Notes: generated by a model not told the origin, from the sequence alone. A stretch of 41,750 bases of DNA from Methylobacterium amylolyticum (GCF_030700245.1 NZ_JAUYZI010000049.1:1-41750); one strand, 5' to 3'. Shown: positions 16,093 to 24,629, counted from the first letter of the stretch. Made by a program: numbers and translations.

Positions 16093-17120
16093 GCGCGGCC
16101 TCGGACGCTGTGCGGGTCGAGGGCGGCGCGGCGGAAGGCCACCTGCCCGAGCCAGTTCGCGAAGAGCTGCCCCGCCGCGTGGTGCCAGAGCGCCGGGCGC
16201 GGCGGGGCCGCCGCGAGATCGGGAAAGGCGGCCATCAGGCCCGGATCGCGCCCGGCGCGTGCGCGCTCCGCGAAGGCGTCGTGGCACCGCGCCGCCTCGT
16301 CGGTGTAGGTGGCCTCAGGCAGGGGCGGGCAGACCGCGCGCGTGCCGTCGAGGAAGCGGCCCATGTCGCGGCGGTACTCGCGGGGGAGGCTGTCGGCGTC
16401 GTATTCCGGGTGGCCCTGGAGGAAGACGAGCAGGCTGCGCGCCTCCCGGACGAACAGGTCGACGCCCACGGCGTCCGAGCGCCGCAGCACCGTGTAGCCG
16501 CGCTCCAGGAGGTCGGGTTCCGCGAGGTCGTTCCAGCGGGAATGCGGCACCGGCACAGTCCGCGGCATGCCGGCGAGCAGCGGATGGTCGGCCTGCGCCG
16601 CGCAGTCGAACACGCCCCAGTGCTTGGCCGGCAGCGGCCTGCGGGCGACGCCGTCGCGATGCAGCACGGCGGCGTGGGCGCCGAGGCAGGAGAACAGGGT
16701 CGAGACCGTGTGGTCCGCCGCCCAGTCCACCACCGCGGCGAAGTCCGGGAACCACGCCTCGTCCTCCAGGGGGCCGGGCCGGGGCTCGCAGCCGGTGACG
16801 ATCAGCGCGTCGAGATCCGCCGCGGCCAGCGCCGTGTGCGGCGCGTAGCCCGCGGCGAGATGCGCCTCGGCGGCCGCGCCGCGGGGCAATCCGTCGAGGG
16901 TGAACAGCCGGAGGGTGGCGCTCGCGCCGACGGCGCGCCGGAACTGCCGCTCGGTCGCGACCAGCGCCGCGTCCGGCATGTTGTTGAGCAGGCCGATCCG
17001 CAGCGGGCGCGGGGCCTCGACGGGCTCGACGACGCCGTCGCTGGGAATGTGGACGCGTCGGACGTCCGGCTCCTCCGCACCGAACGGCCGGGCCACCGTC
17101 GACGAACCGAGATCCAGCAT
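16089..17120 (-). CDS. MetA-family homoserine O-acyltransferase, atypical
   Basis: A 343-residue class-I-glutamine-amidotransferase-fold protein of the homoserine O-succinyl/acetyltransferase family. The catalytic Cys145 sits in TLFSCLGAHA, with His237 and Glu239 in FLQGHPEY. Two deviations are visible: CLGAHA in place of the usual CWGAQA-like motif, and TGCEPRPGPLED where MetA has TGAP followed by the residue (Gly or Glu) that selects succinyl- or acetyl-CoA; an Arg appears there. The N-terminus is about 30 residues longer than E. coli MetA. It lies 24 bp after metY in the same direction, which supports a role in methionine synthesis. Confidence 0.8.
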   Translation of the reverse strand: MLDLGSSTVARPFGAEEPDVRRVHIPSDGVVEPVEAPRPLRIGLLNNMPDAALVATERQFRRAVGASATLRLFTLDGLPRGAAAEAHLAAGYAPHTALAAADLDALIVTGCEPRPGPLEDEAWFPDFAAVVDWAADHTVSTLFSCLGAHAAVLHRDGVARRPLPAKHWGVFDCAAQADHPLLAGMPRTVPVPHSRWNDLAEPDLLERGYTVLRRSDAVGVDLFVREARSLLVFLQGHPEYDADSLPREYRRDMGRFLDGTRAVCPPLPEATYTDEAARCHDAFAERARAGRDPGLMAAFPDLAAAPPRPALWHHAAGQLFANWLGQVAFRRAALDPHSVRGRA

Positions 17121-17144
17121 GGCGTTCCCCCGAGAGTGAGGCGG

Positions 17145-18437
17145 TCAGGCCGCGCGCGCGGCGGGTCTCGCCGCGTCGAGCGCCTGGGCGAGGTCGGCCT
17201 TGATGTCGTCGATGTGCTCGATGCCGACGCTCAGCCGGATGGTCTCGGGCAGGACGCCCGCGATCCGCTGCTCCTCCGGGTTCATCTGCCGGTGCGTGGT
17301 CGAGGCCGGGTGGCAGGCGAGCGACTTGGCGTCGCCGATGTTGACGAGGCGCTTCACGAGGCCCAGCGCGTCGTAGAACGCCTTGCCGGCCTCGAAGCCG
17401 CCCCGCACGCCGAAGGTCAGCAGCGACGAGCCGCGGCCGCCGAGATACTTCCGGGCCATCGCGTGGTGGGGGCTGTCGGGGAAGCCGGCATGGTTCACCC
17501 AGGCGATGCCCGGGTGGGATCGCAGGAAATCCGCCACCGCGGCGGCGTTCTCGACGTGGCGCTCGACCCGCAGCGCGACGGTCTCGATGCCCTGGAGCAG
17601 CAGGAAGGCGCTCAGCGCCGGCAGCACCGCGCCGGTGGTGCGCTGGTAGACGCTGCGGGCGCGGGCCGTGAAGGCGCCCGCCCCGAAACGCTCCGCGTAG
17701 ACGAGCCCGTGATAGGAGGCGTCCGGCGTCGTGAACATCGGGAAGCGACCGGGCTGGGCCGTCCAGTCGAACCGGCCGGAATCGACGATCACCCCGCCGA
17801 GCGTCGTGCCGTGTCCGCCCATGAACTTGGTGAGCGAGGCGATGACGATGTCGGCCCCGTGCTCGATCGGCCGCAGCAGGATCGGGGTCGCCACGGTGTT
17901 GTCGACCACCAGCGGCACGCCGTGGGCGTGGGCCACCGCGGCGAGCGCGGCGATGTCGCAGATGTTGCCGGCCGGGTTGCCGATCGATTCGCAGTAGACC
18001 GCCCGCGTCTCCGGATCGATCAGCCGGGCGACGTCCTCCGGAGCGTCGCTCGCGGCGAAGCGGGTGGTGATGCCCTGGCGCGGCAGCACGTGGGCGAGCA
18101 GCGTGTGGGTGGTGCCGTAGAGCTGCGGCACCGAGACGATGTTGCCGCCGTGGTCGGCGAGCGTCGCGATGGCGTAGTGCAGGGCCGCCTGCCCGGTGGC
18201 GACGGCGAGCGCCGCGTGGCCGCCTTCGAGCGCCGCGACCCGCTTTTCCAGCACCGCCACCGTCGGGTTGGAGATCCGGCTGTAGCGGTAGCCCTCCTCT
18301 TCCAGGTTGAAGAGGGCGGCGCCGTGGTCGGCGCTGTCGAAGGCGTAGGCGACGTTCTGGTAGATCGGCACCGCCACCGCGTGAGTCGCCGGATCGTGGT
18401 CGAAGCCGGCGTGGATCGCGATCGTCTCGCTGCGCAT
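17145..18437 (-). CDS. metY: O-acetylhomoserine (thiol)-lyase
   Basis: A 430-residue PLP enzyme of the Cys/Met metabolism family that makes homocysteine (or methionine from methanethiol) from O-acylhomoserine and sulfide. Motifs in order: YRYSRISNPT (50-59), substrate Tyr in the PQLYGTTHTLL segment, VVDNTVATP (177-185) and the PLP lysine Lys204 in SLTKFMGGHG. Length and the insert between residues 230 and 260 fit MetY better than the ~400-residue MetZ. The ATG at 18437 gives the family N-terminus MRSETIAIHAG. It heads an apparent unit metY-metA-like-fadD-hpaI and has a long 5' leader with hairpins. Confidence 0.9.
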   Translation of the reverse strand: MRSETIAIHAGFDHDPATHAVAVPIYQNVAYAFDSADHGAALFNLEEEGYRYSRISNPTVAVLEKRVAALEGGHAALAVATGQAALHYAIATLADHGGNIVSVPQLYGTTHTLLAHVLPRQGITTRFAASDAPEDVARLIDPETRAVYCESIGNPAGNICDIAALAAVAHAHGVPLVVDNTVATPILLRPIEHGADIVIASLTKFMGGHGTTLGGVIVDSGRFDWTAQPGRFPMFTTPDASYHGLVYAERFGAGAFTARARSVYQRTTGAVLPALSAFLLLQGIETVALRVERHVENAAAVADFLRSHPGIAWVNHAGFPDSPHHAMARKYLGGRGSSLLTFGVRGGFEAGKAFYDALGLVKRLVNIGDAKSLACHPASTTHRQMNPEEQRIAGVLPETIRLSVGIEHIDDIKADLAQALDAARPAARAA

Positions 18438-18872
18438 GGTGTGGAAGTCCGTCTCAGGAACGTCGGATGCGTCGGCGGGGCTCGCGCAAGGTCCGAACCA
18501 CCCCGTGCCGTTCCATTCCGGCACAGGCGTTGGACGCCCGCTCGGGGGACCTTTCCGCGATCGAGAGACCCGTGCCGCTCTGAACGACACGGAAGAACAG
18601 GGTCGGCCCGGACGCCTCGGCGGCGGCAGACACACGCGAAGGTTGAAGCATCGTCCGGGAACTCAGATCTCATTTCGGGTCAGGTGTACGGTCACGGTAC
18701 AATCTTCATCCGCTTCTGTGTGGCGGCAGACTGCTGAGGTAGAACCTACAGACCTGGAATTTTAATCAAACCTTGAGACTGCGCTTGCTTTGAGCATGAC
18801 CGCATGATCCTGATGCTCGCGAGCAGCGGCGGTGCCAGTCCGGTGATCGCGTGCTCCTTGCTGGGGCAAGTC
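18438..18872. promoter_or_regulatory. Divergent metY/cupin intergenic region with paired leader hairpins
   Basis: No gene is seen in these 435 bp. On the metY side, GTGCCG (18505-18510) / CGGCAC (18519-18524) forms a hairpin, and a second one built on the same CGTGCCG element occurs at about 18571-18592 (CGTGCCG / CGACACG, with one G-U pair). The metY leader is therefore probably structured. It does not match SAM-I, SAM-II or SAH riboswitch cores. The cupin-proximal 60 bp are AT-rich (TTTTAATCAAACCTTGAGA) and are the likely promoter for that gene. Confidence 0.35.
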
Positions 18873-19328
18873 ATGCAAACGATTCCGATGATCGCGTCCG
18901 TCACCTCGGTCGACCTGCGTTCCGCACCGATCGAGCCGAGCTGGATCCACGCGGGCGAACCGCAGGCGCGCAACGCCACCCTCTCGCGCAGCGCCGACGG
19001 CCTCGCCAGCACGCTGGTCTGGGACTGCACCGCGGGCACGTTCGAGTGGCACTACGACATCGACGAGACGATCTACTTCCTCGAAGGGTCCGCGACGATC
19101 TCGGACGGCCACGGCCCGGCCAAGACCTTCACCGCCGGCGACGTGCTTTTCCTGCCGCGGGGCGCGGTCTGCCACTGGCACGTCGAGAGCTACGTCCGGA
19201 AGGTCGCCTTCTGCCGCCGCACCCAGCCCAAGCTGGTCGGGCTCGCCATGCGGGCGATCGGCAAGGCGCAGCGGATCTTCAAGCGCGGTTCGGCCCCGCA
19301 GGCGACGGGCCTTCTCGGCGCGGCCTGA
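18873..19328 (+). CDS. Cupin-domain protein (DUF861-like)
   Basis: A ~151-residue protein with one small beta-barrel cupin of the Cupin_3 type: the GTFEWHYDIDETIYFLEGSATIS stretch is cupin motif 1 and FTAGDVLFLPRGAVCHWHVE is motif 2. Only some of the usual metal ligands are present: His and Asp in motif 1 and His in motif 2. Function is likely small-molecule binding or an unassigned isomerase/ureidoglycolate-type activity. The start is uncertain; ATG 18873 gives the most compact protein, while an ATG at 18804 would add 23 residues of poorly conserved sequence. Confidence 0.75.
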   Translation: MQTIPMIASVTSVDLRSAPIEPSWIHAGEPQARNATLSRSADGLASTLVWDCTAGTFEWHYDIDETIYFLEGSATISDGHGPAKTFTAGDVLFLPRGAVCHWHVESYVRKVAFCRRTQPKLVGLAMRAIGKAQRIFKRGSAPQATGLLGAA

Positions 19329-19507
19329 CCCTCCGGCGCCCGGCCCGATCCGTGGGGGACTCGCGCCGGGCTCCGAATCTCAGAACGCTCGCCGCCGAAG
19401 CGGATGCCGGTTCGGCGAGAGAGAGCGCGTCAAGACAACGGCCCCAAGCACCCGCGCGCTCGCCGGCCCGGCCGAGCGCCAGACCTCTCTCCGAACCCGA
19501 GGCCGCC

Positions 19508-20374
19508 ATGACGGTGCCCGACGCCGATACCTGGACCTTCTTCGAGGGTGCCTGGCACCCCGGCAACGTCCGGATGATGGGCCCGCGCACGCACGCGGCG
19601 TGGCTCGGCTCGACCGTGTTCGACGGGGCCCGTGCCTTCGAGGGCGTGGCGCCCGACCTCGACCTGCACCTCGCCCGGGCGAATCGCTCGGCCGAGAATT
19701 TCGGGCTCCTGCCGAAGGTGAGCGTCGAGGCGTGGCGCGACCTCGTCCGGGACGGGCTCGCCCGCTTCCCGCACGATGCCGAACTGTACATCCGGCCGAT
19801 GTACTGGGCCGAGACCGGGTTCGCGGGCGGCGTGCGCTTCGATCCAAGCTCCACCAACTGGTGCCTGTCGCTCTACACCGCGCCGATGCCGCTGCCGACG
19901 GGCGTGCGCGCGACCCTGTCGCCGTTCCGCCGGCCATCGATCGAGGTCGCGCCGGTCGACGCCAAGGCCGGCTGCCTCTACCCGAACGGCGCCCGGGCCC
20001 TCATCGAGGCGCTCAACCGCGGCTTCGGCAACTGCCTGATGCGCGACGGGCTCGGCAACATCGCCGAGTTCGCCAACGCCAACGCGTTCCTGGCCCGGGA
20101 CGGCGCGGTGTTCACGCCGGTGGCGAACGGCACCTTCCTCGCCGGCATCACCCGGGCGCGGGTGATCGCGCTCCTGCGCGGGGCGGGCGTGCCGGTGATC
20201 GAGCAGACCCTGACCTACGACGACTTCCTGCGGGCCGACGAGGTGTTCAGCGCCGGCAACTACGCCAAGGTGGCGCCGGTGACGGGGCTCGACGACGTGC
20301 GGTTCGAGCCGGGACCGATGTTCCGGCTGGCACGCCAGCTCTACTGGGACTTCGCGCATGGCCGGGCGGGCTGA
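19508..20374 (+). CDS. Branched-chain-type class IV aminotransferase
   Basis: A 288-residue fold-type-IV PLP aminotransferase. The PLP lysine is Lys153 in VDAKAGCLYPNGARAL; upstream, STVFDGARAFEG is the typical substrate-specificity segment, and GNIAEFANANAFL followed by TPVANGTFLAGITR are the phosphate-cup motifs. It probably transaminates branched-chain amino acids (IlvE), although D-alanine or 4-amino-4-deoxychorismate activities occur in the same fold. It is about 20 residues shorter than E. coli IlvE. The ATG at 19508 precedes the first conserved residues. It converges on tenA, with 30 nt between stops. Confidence 0.87.
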   Translation: MTVPDADTWTFFEGAWHPGNVRMMGPRTHAAWLGSTVFDGARAFEGVAPDLDLHLARANRSAENFGLLPKVSVEAWRDLVRDGLARFPHDAELYIRPMYWAETGFAGGVRFDPSSTNWCLSLYTAPMPLPTGVRATLSPFRRPSIEVAPVDAKAGCLYPNGARALIEALNRGFGNCLMRDGLGNIAEFANANAFLARDGAVFTPVANGTFLAGITRARVIALLRGAGVPVIEQTLTYDDFLRADEVFSAGNYAKVAPVTGLDDVRFEPGPMFRLARQLYWDFAHGRAG

Positions 20375-20404
20375 ACCGGTTTCCGCCGGGCAGGCAAAAT
20401 CCTG

Positions 20405-21091
20405 TCAGAGCGGCCAGCCGGCCTCGCGGTAGGCGCTGTCCCAGAACAGCCATTCGAGCCGCGTCGCGTGGGCGAAGGCCCGGTGCATCCGCGCGCGGAT
20501 GGTGGGAGACGCCTCTTCCGCGGCGCGGTCGGTGGCGGCGATCATCGCCGCGACGGCCGTCGCGAACTCCTCGCCGGCATAGGTGTCGATCCAGGCCCGG
20601 TACGGGTTGTCCGGCCGCGCCCGGGCGAGGATGTCGGTCCCGACCTCCGCGTAGATCCAGAAGCAGGGCAGCAGCGCCGCGCACACGGTCTCGAACGGCT
20701 CGGCGTAGGCGGTGGCGGTCAGCCACGCGACGTAGTGGTCGCAGGCCGGCGTCAGGGGCGTCGCGGCGAAGGCGTCCGGACCGATGCCGTAGTCGCGGAA
20801 GAAGCCGCCGTGCAGCGCCCGCTCGACCACGATCGCGTCCTGGGCGGCGCGGGAGAACAGCACGATCCCGTCCGGATCCGGCGCCTTAGCGGCGGCGAGA
20901 CTGAGCGCCCGGCCGAAACCGATCAGGTAATGCGCGTCCTGGACGATGTAGTGCCGGAATCTCTCCGGAGCGAGCGTGCCGGCGGCGAGCTCCGCGTTGA
21001 ACGGCATCGTCCGGATGGTCTCGTAGGCGGCCGCGTTGCGCGCCCAGGCTTCTTCCGAAAACGTCCCAGCCTCACCCCCGAACGCCGCCAC
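20405..21091 (-). CDS. tenA: TenA-family aminopyrimidine aminohydrolase (thiaminase II)
   Basis: A 228-residue all-helical TenA protein that salvages thiamin by hydrolysing aminopyrimidine breakdown products. Active-site residues by spacing: Asp52 and Tyr55 (QDAHYLIGFGRAL), Cys143 (LLPCFWIYAEVG) and Glu213 (RLEWLFWDSAY). The intervals 52-143-213 equal those of B. subtilis TenA (44-135-205), so this is the cysteine-containing TenA_C-type class. The GTG start at 21091 has GGGAGG six nt upstream. It lies 44 bp after the response-regulator stop in the same direction, so it may belong to that unit. No TPP riboswitch is seen before it. Confidence 0.9.
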   Translation of the reverse strand: MAAFGGEAGTFSEEAWARNAAAYETIRTMPFNAELAAGTLAPERFRHYIVQDAHYLIGFGRALSLAAAKAPDPDGIVLFSRAAQDAIVVERALHGGFFRDYGIGPDAFAATPLTPACDHYVAWLTATAYAEPFETVCAALLPCFWIYAEVGTDILARARPDNPYRAWIDTYAGEEFATAVAAMIAATDRAAEEASPTIRARMHRAFAHATRLEWLFWDSAYREAGWPL

Positions 21092-21135
21092 GGCCAACCT
21101 CCCTGCGCAGACCCGCGCGGCCAGATCGCAAAAAA

Positions 21136-21810
21136 TCAGCCCTGGCGCTGGGCGTGGGTGACGGCGACGTGAATCAGTTCGGCCAGCGTGCGCACGCCGA
21201 GCTTCTGGCGCATCTGCGAGCAGGCGTTGGTCACCGTCTTGTAGCTCACCGACAGGTCGGCGGCGATGGCTCCGTAGGAGCGCCCCTGCGCGAGGCGGGC
21301 CAGGATCTGCTGCTCGCGCGGGGTGAGCTGCGATTCCGGGGTGCGGCGGGCGTCGGCGCGCAGCATCGCCACCTCGGTGGCCAGCCGCCGGTCGAGATAG
21401 ACCTCGCCGTGGCGGACCTTGCCGAACGCCTCGAACAGCTCGGCGGAGGCATGGTCCTTGAGCACGTAGCCCAGCGCCCCGGCCTCCAGGGCGCGGGCGA
21501 CGATGACGGGATCGTTGTGCATGCTGAAGACGAGGATGCGCGTGTCGGGCGCCACCGCCCGGATGCGGCGGATCAGCCCCAGGCCGGCGAGCCCGCTGCC
21601 CTGGAAGGTGAGGTCGCAGATCACCACCGGCGGGCGCAGACGGTGGAAGATGCGATAGCCGCCGACCACGGTGGTGGCCTCGGCGATGGTCTCGACGCCC
21701 GCATCCTCCAGCACCCGGCGGCAGCCCTGGAGGACGATGGGGTGGTCGTCGATGACGAGGACCGGCAGGCGGGTCGCGGCGGCGTCGATCTGGGAGGCGA
21801 TGGCGTTCAT
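21136..21810 (-). CDS. NarL/FixJ-type response regulator
   Basis: A 224-residue two-domain regulator. The receiver has the acidic pair DD21-22 (VLVIDDHP), phosphoacceptor Asp66 (VICDLTF) and the conserved Lys in GYVLKDHAS. The C-terminal LuxR-type HTH runs from about residue 160 (LTPREQQILARLAQGRSYGAIAADLSVSYKTVTNACSQMRQKLG). It is translated from an ATG that overlaps the kinase stop by 4 nt, so kinase and regulator are made together. The target genes are unknown; downstream tenA and the unit itself are candidates. Confidence 0.92.
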   Translation of the reverse strand: MNAIASQIDAAATRLPVLVIDDHPIVLQGCRRVLEDAGVETIAEATTVVGGYRIFHRLRPPVVICDLTFQGSGLAGLGLIRRIRAVAPDTRILVFSMHNDPVIVARALEAGALGYVLKDHASAELFEAFGKVRHGEVYLDRRLATEVAMLRADARRTPESQLTPREQQILARLAQGRSYGAIAADLSVSYKTVTNACSQMRQKLGVRTLAELIHVAVTHAQRQG

Positions 21811-23288
21811 GCGCTCGGCGCGGCGGTGCTCTCGTCGCCCCGCTCGGACGGCACGGGGATCGTGATACGGACGAGCCCGCCGGGGCCCCCCTTGTCAAGG
21901 GTGAATGTACCCTGGAGCGCCTCGACGCGCTCGCGCATCCCCGACAGACCGAGGCCGGCCCTGGGCTCGGCCGGAATGCCGCTGCCGTCGTCGCGGATCG
22001 TGAGGTGGATCAGGCCGTCGCCCTCCTCCGCCTCGGCCTCGACCCGGGCGGCGCCGCCGTGGCGCACGGCGTTGGTGGCGCTCTCCTGGACGCACCGGTA
22101 GAGGGTGAGGTCCACGAGGTCGCCGTAGCCCCGTGCCAGCCCGTCGAACCGGCCGGCGAAGGCGGTGCCGGGATGGCGCTGGGCGAAGCCGCGCAGCAGC
22201 AGGTCCAAGCAGGTGGCGAGCGGCGCCTGCCCCAGCCCGTGGGGGCGCAGGCGGTTGAGCAGCTCGCGGTTGACGCTCTGCACCTGCTTGACGATCCCCC
22301 CGATCTCGGCCGCCCGCGCCGCGAGCTTCTCACGATTGGGTTCGGCGGGCCCCGAGGCGATCCGGGCGATGGAGGCGGCGTTCGCTTCGAGCGCGAACAG
22401 GCAGGGGCCGAACTCGTCGTGCAGTTCGAGCGCCGTGCGGCGGCGCTCGTCGTCCTGCGCGGTGAGGAGCTGGCGGTTGAGCCGGCCGTTGGCGGAGCGC
22501 ACCTCGGCGAGCGCCTGCGCCACCTTGTTGAAGCGCTCGGCGATCACCGCGAGTTCCCGGGTGCCCGGCGGTTCGAGGCGCGCGGTGTAGTCGTGGTGTT
22601 CGAGCTGCGTCAGGCCGTCGCCGAGCCGCCGCAGGGGCGCGAGGATGCGGCCGAGCGCGAGGTAGAGGGCGATCAGCATCGCGGCGTTGATCGCGAAGGT
22701 CGTGATCGACAGGGCCCGGGCGTAGCCCCAGATCTCGTCGATCTCGTCCATCGGCTGCGTGGTGATCTGGGCGGTGCCGAGCACCTGCCCGTTCACGGTG
22801 ATCGGAATCGCGTGCCGCTCGATCGGCGGCATGATCAGGTCGGCGAACCAGCGCGGCGCCTCGCGGCCCGGGCGCGGCGGCGGCTCGGGGCCGCCCACCC
22901 GGTCGCCGTCCGGTTCGAGCACCGCGACGCGGACGTGCCGCAGCACCTTGAAGCGCAGGTCGAGGGTCTGGAGCAGCGTGTCGGGCGGGGCGCTGTCCGA
23001 CAGGCGGATCGTGTCGGCCACCAGCGATTCGACGGTGCTGAGGGAGGCACGGGTCTCGACCCGCACCGCCGAGCGGGCATTGAGCACCACCACCGCGCAG
23101 GAGACGAGGGCGGCGATCGCGTCGATCAGCAGCACCACGGCCACCAGTCGCGCCCGGGTCGACCAGCCGGACCACGGCCAGCGGTCCGCCCGCCGGTCGT
23201 CGGCAGCCGGGGCATCGTCCGGTACGGGCATCGCGGTCGGGCGGGTCTCCACGGCGACAGGCATAGCCGGAGCGCCGCCGATGTCCAT
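21807..23288 (-). CDS. Membrane sensor histidine kinase (HPK7/NarX-like)
   Basis: A 493-residue kinase. It has an N-terminal ~45-residue cytoplasmic stretch, transmembrane helix 1 near 47-70, a ~120-residue periplasmic sensor, helix 2 near 194-216, and a HAMP-like linker. The HisKA_3 motif is ERRRTALELHDEFG with phospho-His290, and the ATPase domain shows N-box QESATNAVRH (401-410), DDGSG (433-437) and GLGLSGMRER (445-454). Stop and regulator start overlap (ATGA at 21807-21810). Start at 23288 is the first ATG before the helix; a TTG at 23357 is possible. The signal sensed is unknown, as the periplasmic domain matches no family I recognise. Confidence 0.9.
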   Translation of the reverse strand: MDIGGAPAMPVAVETRPTAMPVPDDAPAADDRRADRWPWSGWSTRARLVAVVLLIDAIAALVSCAVVVLNARSAVRVETRASLSTVESLVADTIRLSDSAPPDTLLQTLDLRFKVLRHVRVAVLEPDGDRVGGPEPPPRPGREAPRWFADLIMPPIERHAIPITVNGQVLGTAQITTQPMDEIDEIWGYARALSITTFAINAAMLIALYLALGRILAPLRRLGDGLTQLEHHDYTARLEPPGTRELAVIAERFNKVAQALAEVRSANGRLNRQLLTAQDDERRRTALELHDEFGPCLFALEANAASIARIASGPAEPNREKLAARAAEIGGIVKQVQSVNRELLNRLRPHGLGQAPLATCLDLLLRGFAQRHPGTAFAGRFDGLARGYGDLVDLTLYRCVQESATNAVRHGGAARVEAEAEEGDGLIHLTIRDDGSGIPAEPRAGLGLSGMRERVEALQGTFTLDKGGPGGLVRITIPVPSERGDESTAAPSA

Positions 23289-23560
23289 GCCGGCCCCGCG
23301 GGCTGCGCGGCCGGATCCCGCGGCATCGAGACGATCCGGCCGCGGATCGACTACCAATCCTTAAGCCGGCCCGACTAAATCCTGTGGACGAAGGGGACAC
23401 GACTGGGGTGTACCGCCCGACGGCGGGACATCATTGCGCCGCATTGCCGTTCCTCAATCCCCGACCGTGCCGAAGCGCAGCGAAAGCTTCGGCGGGGGCC
23501 GGCCGGTTCTGGGGAGCCCGGTCGCGTCCTCAGAGTCGCGTCGCGTCGAGACCCCGGACC

Positions 23561-24517
23561 ATGAACGACCTCGCCCTGGACCCGTCCGAGACCCGGCCCG
23601 CCCGGCCGCCATCGGACACGCCCGCGCGCCCGGGCCTGCTGCGGGTGGGGCTGATCGGCTTCGCGGCCGCCGCGGGCCTCGGCGCCTTCGGCGTCGCCGC
23701 CTCCTCGGTGATGGCCGGTCTCGCCGCCCCGCCGCGCCCGGTCCTGGCGCCCGCGAGCCGCGCGGCGGCGTGGCCCGAGCTGAAAGACGGCCTGCCGGCG
23801 CTCGCCGGTGCCCCGGCGCAGACGGCGGAGGCGGCGCGGCCCGCGCCCGCCAAGCCACCCGAGCCCCCGACGCCGGCCCTGCGCATGGCCGCCCTGCCGG
23901 AGGCCGTCGCGCCGCCGGTGATCCCCGTGTTGCCGCCCTCTGCGCCCGCTCCCGTTGCCCCTGCGCCTGGCGCCCCTGCGCCCGCTGCCGCCAGATCCGC
24001 CGCCTCGACGGCCGCTGCCTCGACGCCTTCCGTCTCCGCGCCTTCCGTCACCGCGCCCGCCGCGGTCGCCACGCCGGCAGCGGTGCGAACGGCATCCGGG
24101 ACGCCCGCGCAGCAGATCCCGAATGCGGTGCCGGCGGCGGTGATCGCGCCGGCCCGTCAGGCCGTGCCGCTGCCGCCCGCCCGCACGGCCGCGCTCCAGC
24201 CGCCGCGCGCCGCCGAGACCGTTCGCGCCCGCACGGTCGCAGAGCCTGCCGCCGCCCCGGCGACGCCCGCGGCCCTGGCGCCGACGGCCGCCCCCGCCGC
24301 GGCCGCGCAGAAGCCGCCGCGCAAGGCGACCGCCGCGCACAAGCCGGCCCCCGCCCGCGCCCCGGGCGCCCAGCCCGAGACGGCGGTCGCCGCGGCCGAG
24401 CCGGAACCGGAGGAGACGGAGGTGCTCGGCATCAAGCTCCCCTCGCTCGCCCCGGCCGGCCGGAAGCTCAAGGAGAGTGTCGACGCGCTGGGTGAGGCGG
24501 TCCGCAACGTCTTCTAG
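23561..24517 (+). CDS. Ala/Pro-rich single-pass membrane protein of unknown function
   Basis: A 318-residue protein. After a ~27-residue cytoplasmic N-terminus comes one hydrophobic helix (about 27-50, VGLIGFAAAAGLGAFGVAAS). The bulk, about 55-280, is Ala/Pro/Thr-rich and presumably an extended, disordered linker. The C-terminus is distinct: acidic EPEPEETE followed by VLGIKLPSLAPAGRKL and an amphipathic KESVDALGEAVRNVF. The architecture resembles an anchored spacer with a short terminal binding motif. No enzymatic domain is present. The start at 23561 is the first ATG after a non-conserved upstream extension. Its divergent neighbour is the histidine kinase. Confidence 0.65.
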   Translation: MNDLALDPSETRPARPPSDTPARPGLLRVGLIGFAAAAGLGAFGVAASSVMAGLAAPPRPVLAPASRAAAWPELKDGLPALAGAPAQTAEAARPAPAKPPEPPTPALRMAALPEAVAPPVIPVLPPSAPAPVAPAPGAPAPAAARSAASTAAASTPSVSAPSVTAPAAVATPAAVRTASGTPAQQIPNAVPAAVIAPARQAVPLPPARTAALQPPRAAETVRARTVAEPAAAPATPAALAPTAAPAAAAQKPPRKATAAHKPAPARAPGAQPETAVAAAEPEPEETEVLGIKLPSLAPAGRKLKESVDALGEAVRNVF

Positions 24518-24609
24518 AAGCGCGGGCGCCCGGCGTCGGCCCTGCCGACGCCGGGCAAGCCTGTTCATGCGACCGCTTCGCCGCGCGAACCGGGCCGGAG
24601 AAACGACGA

Positions 24610-24629
24610 AGGCCGCACACTGGCGGCCT
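24610..24629 (-). terminator. Hairpin downstream of tRNA-Gly
   Basis: On the minus strand, AGGCCGC and GCGGCCT form a 7-bp stem with a 6-nt loop about 30 nt after the tRNA-Gly 3' end, followed by a T-rich TCGTCGTTT. It is a plausible but weak intrinsic terminator. Confidence 0.5.

Noticed and set aside
18438..18720. SAM-I, SAM-II or SAH riboswitch upstream of metY
   Set aside because: Searched by eye on the metY strand; none of the conserved core sequences were found, only simple hairpins.
16110..18737. An 875-codon plus-strand open frame opposite the MetA-like and metY genes
   Set aside because: Antisense shadow of two genes with intact catalytic motifs.
21092..21135. TPP riboswitch before tenA
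   Set aside because: The spacer is only 44 bp and holds no CTGAGA-type core.
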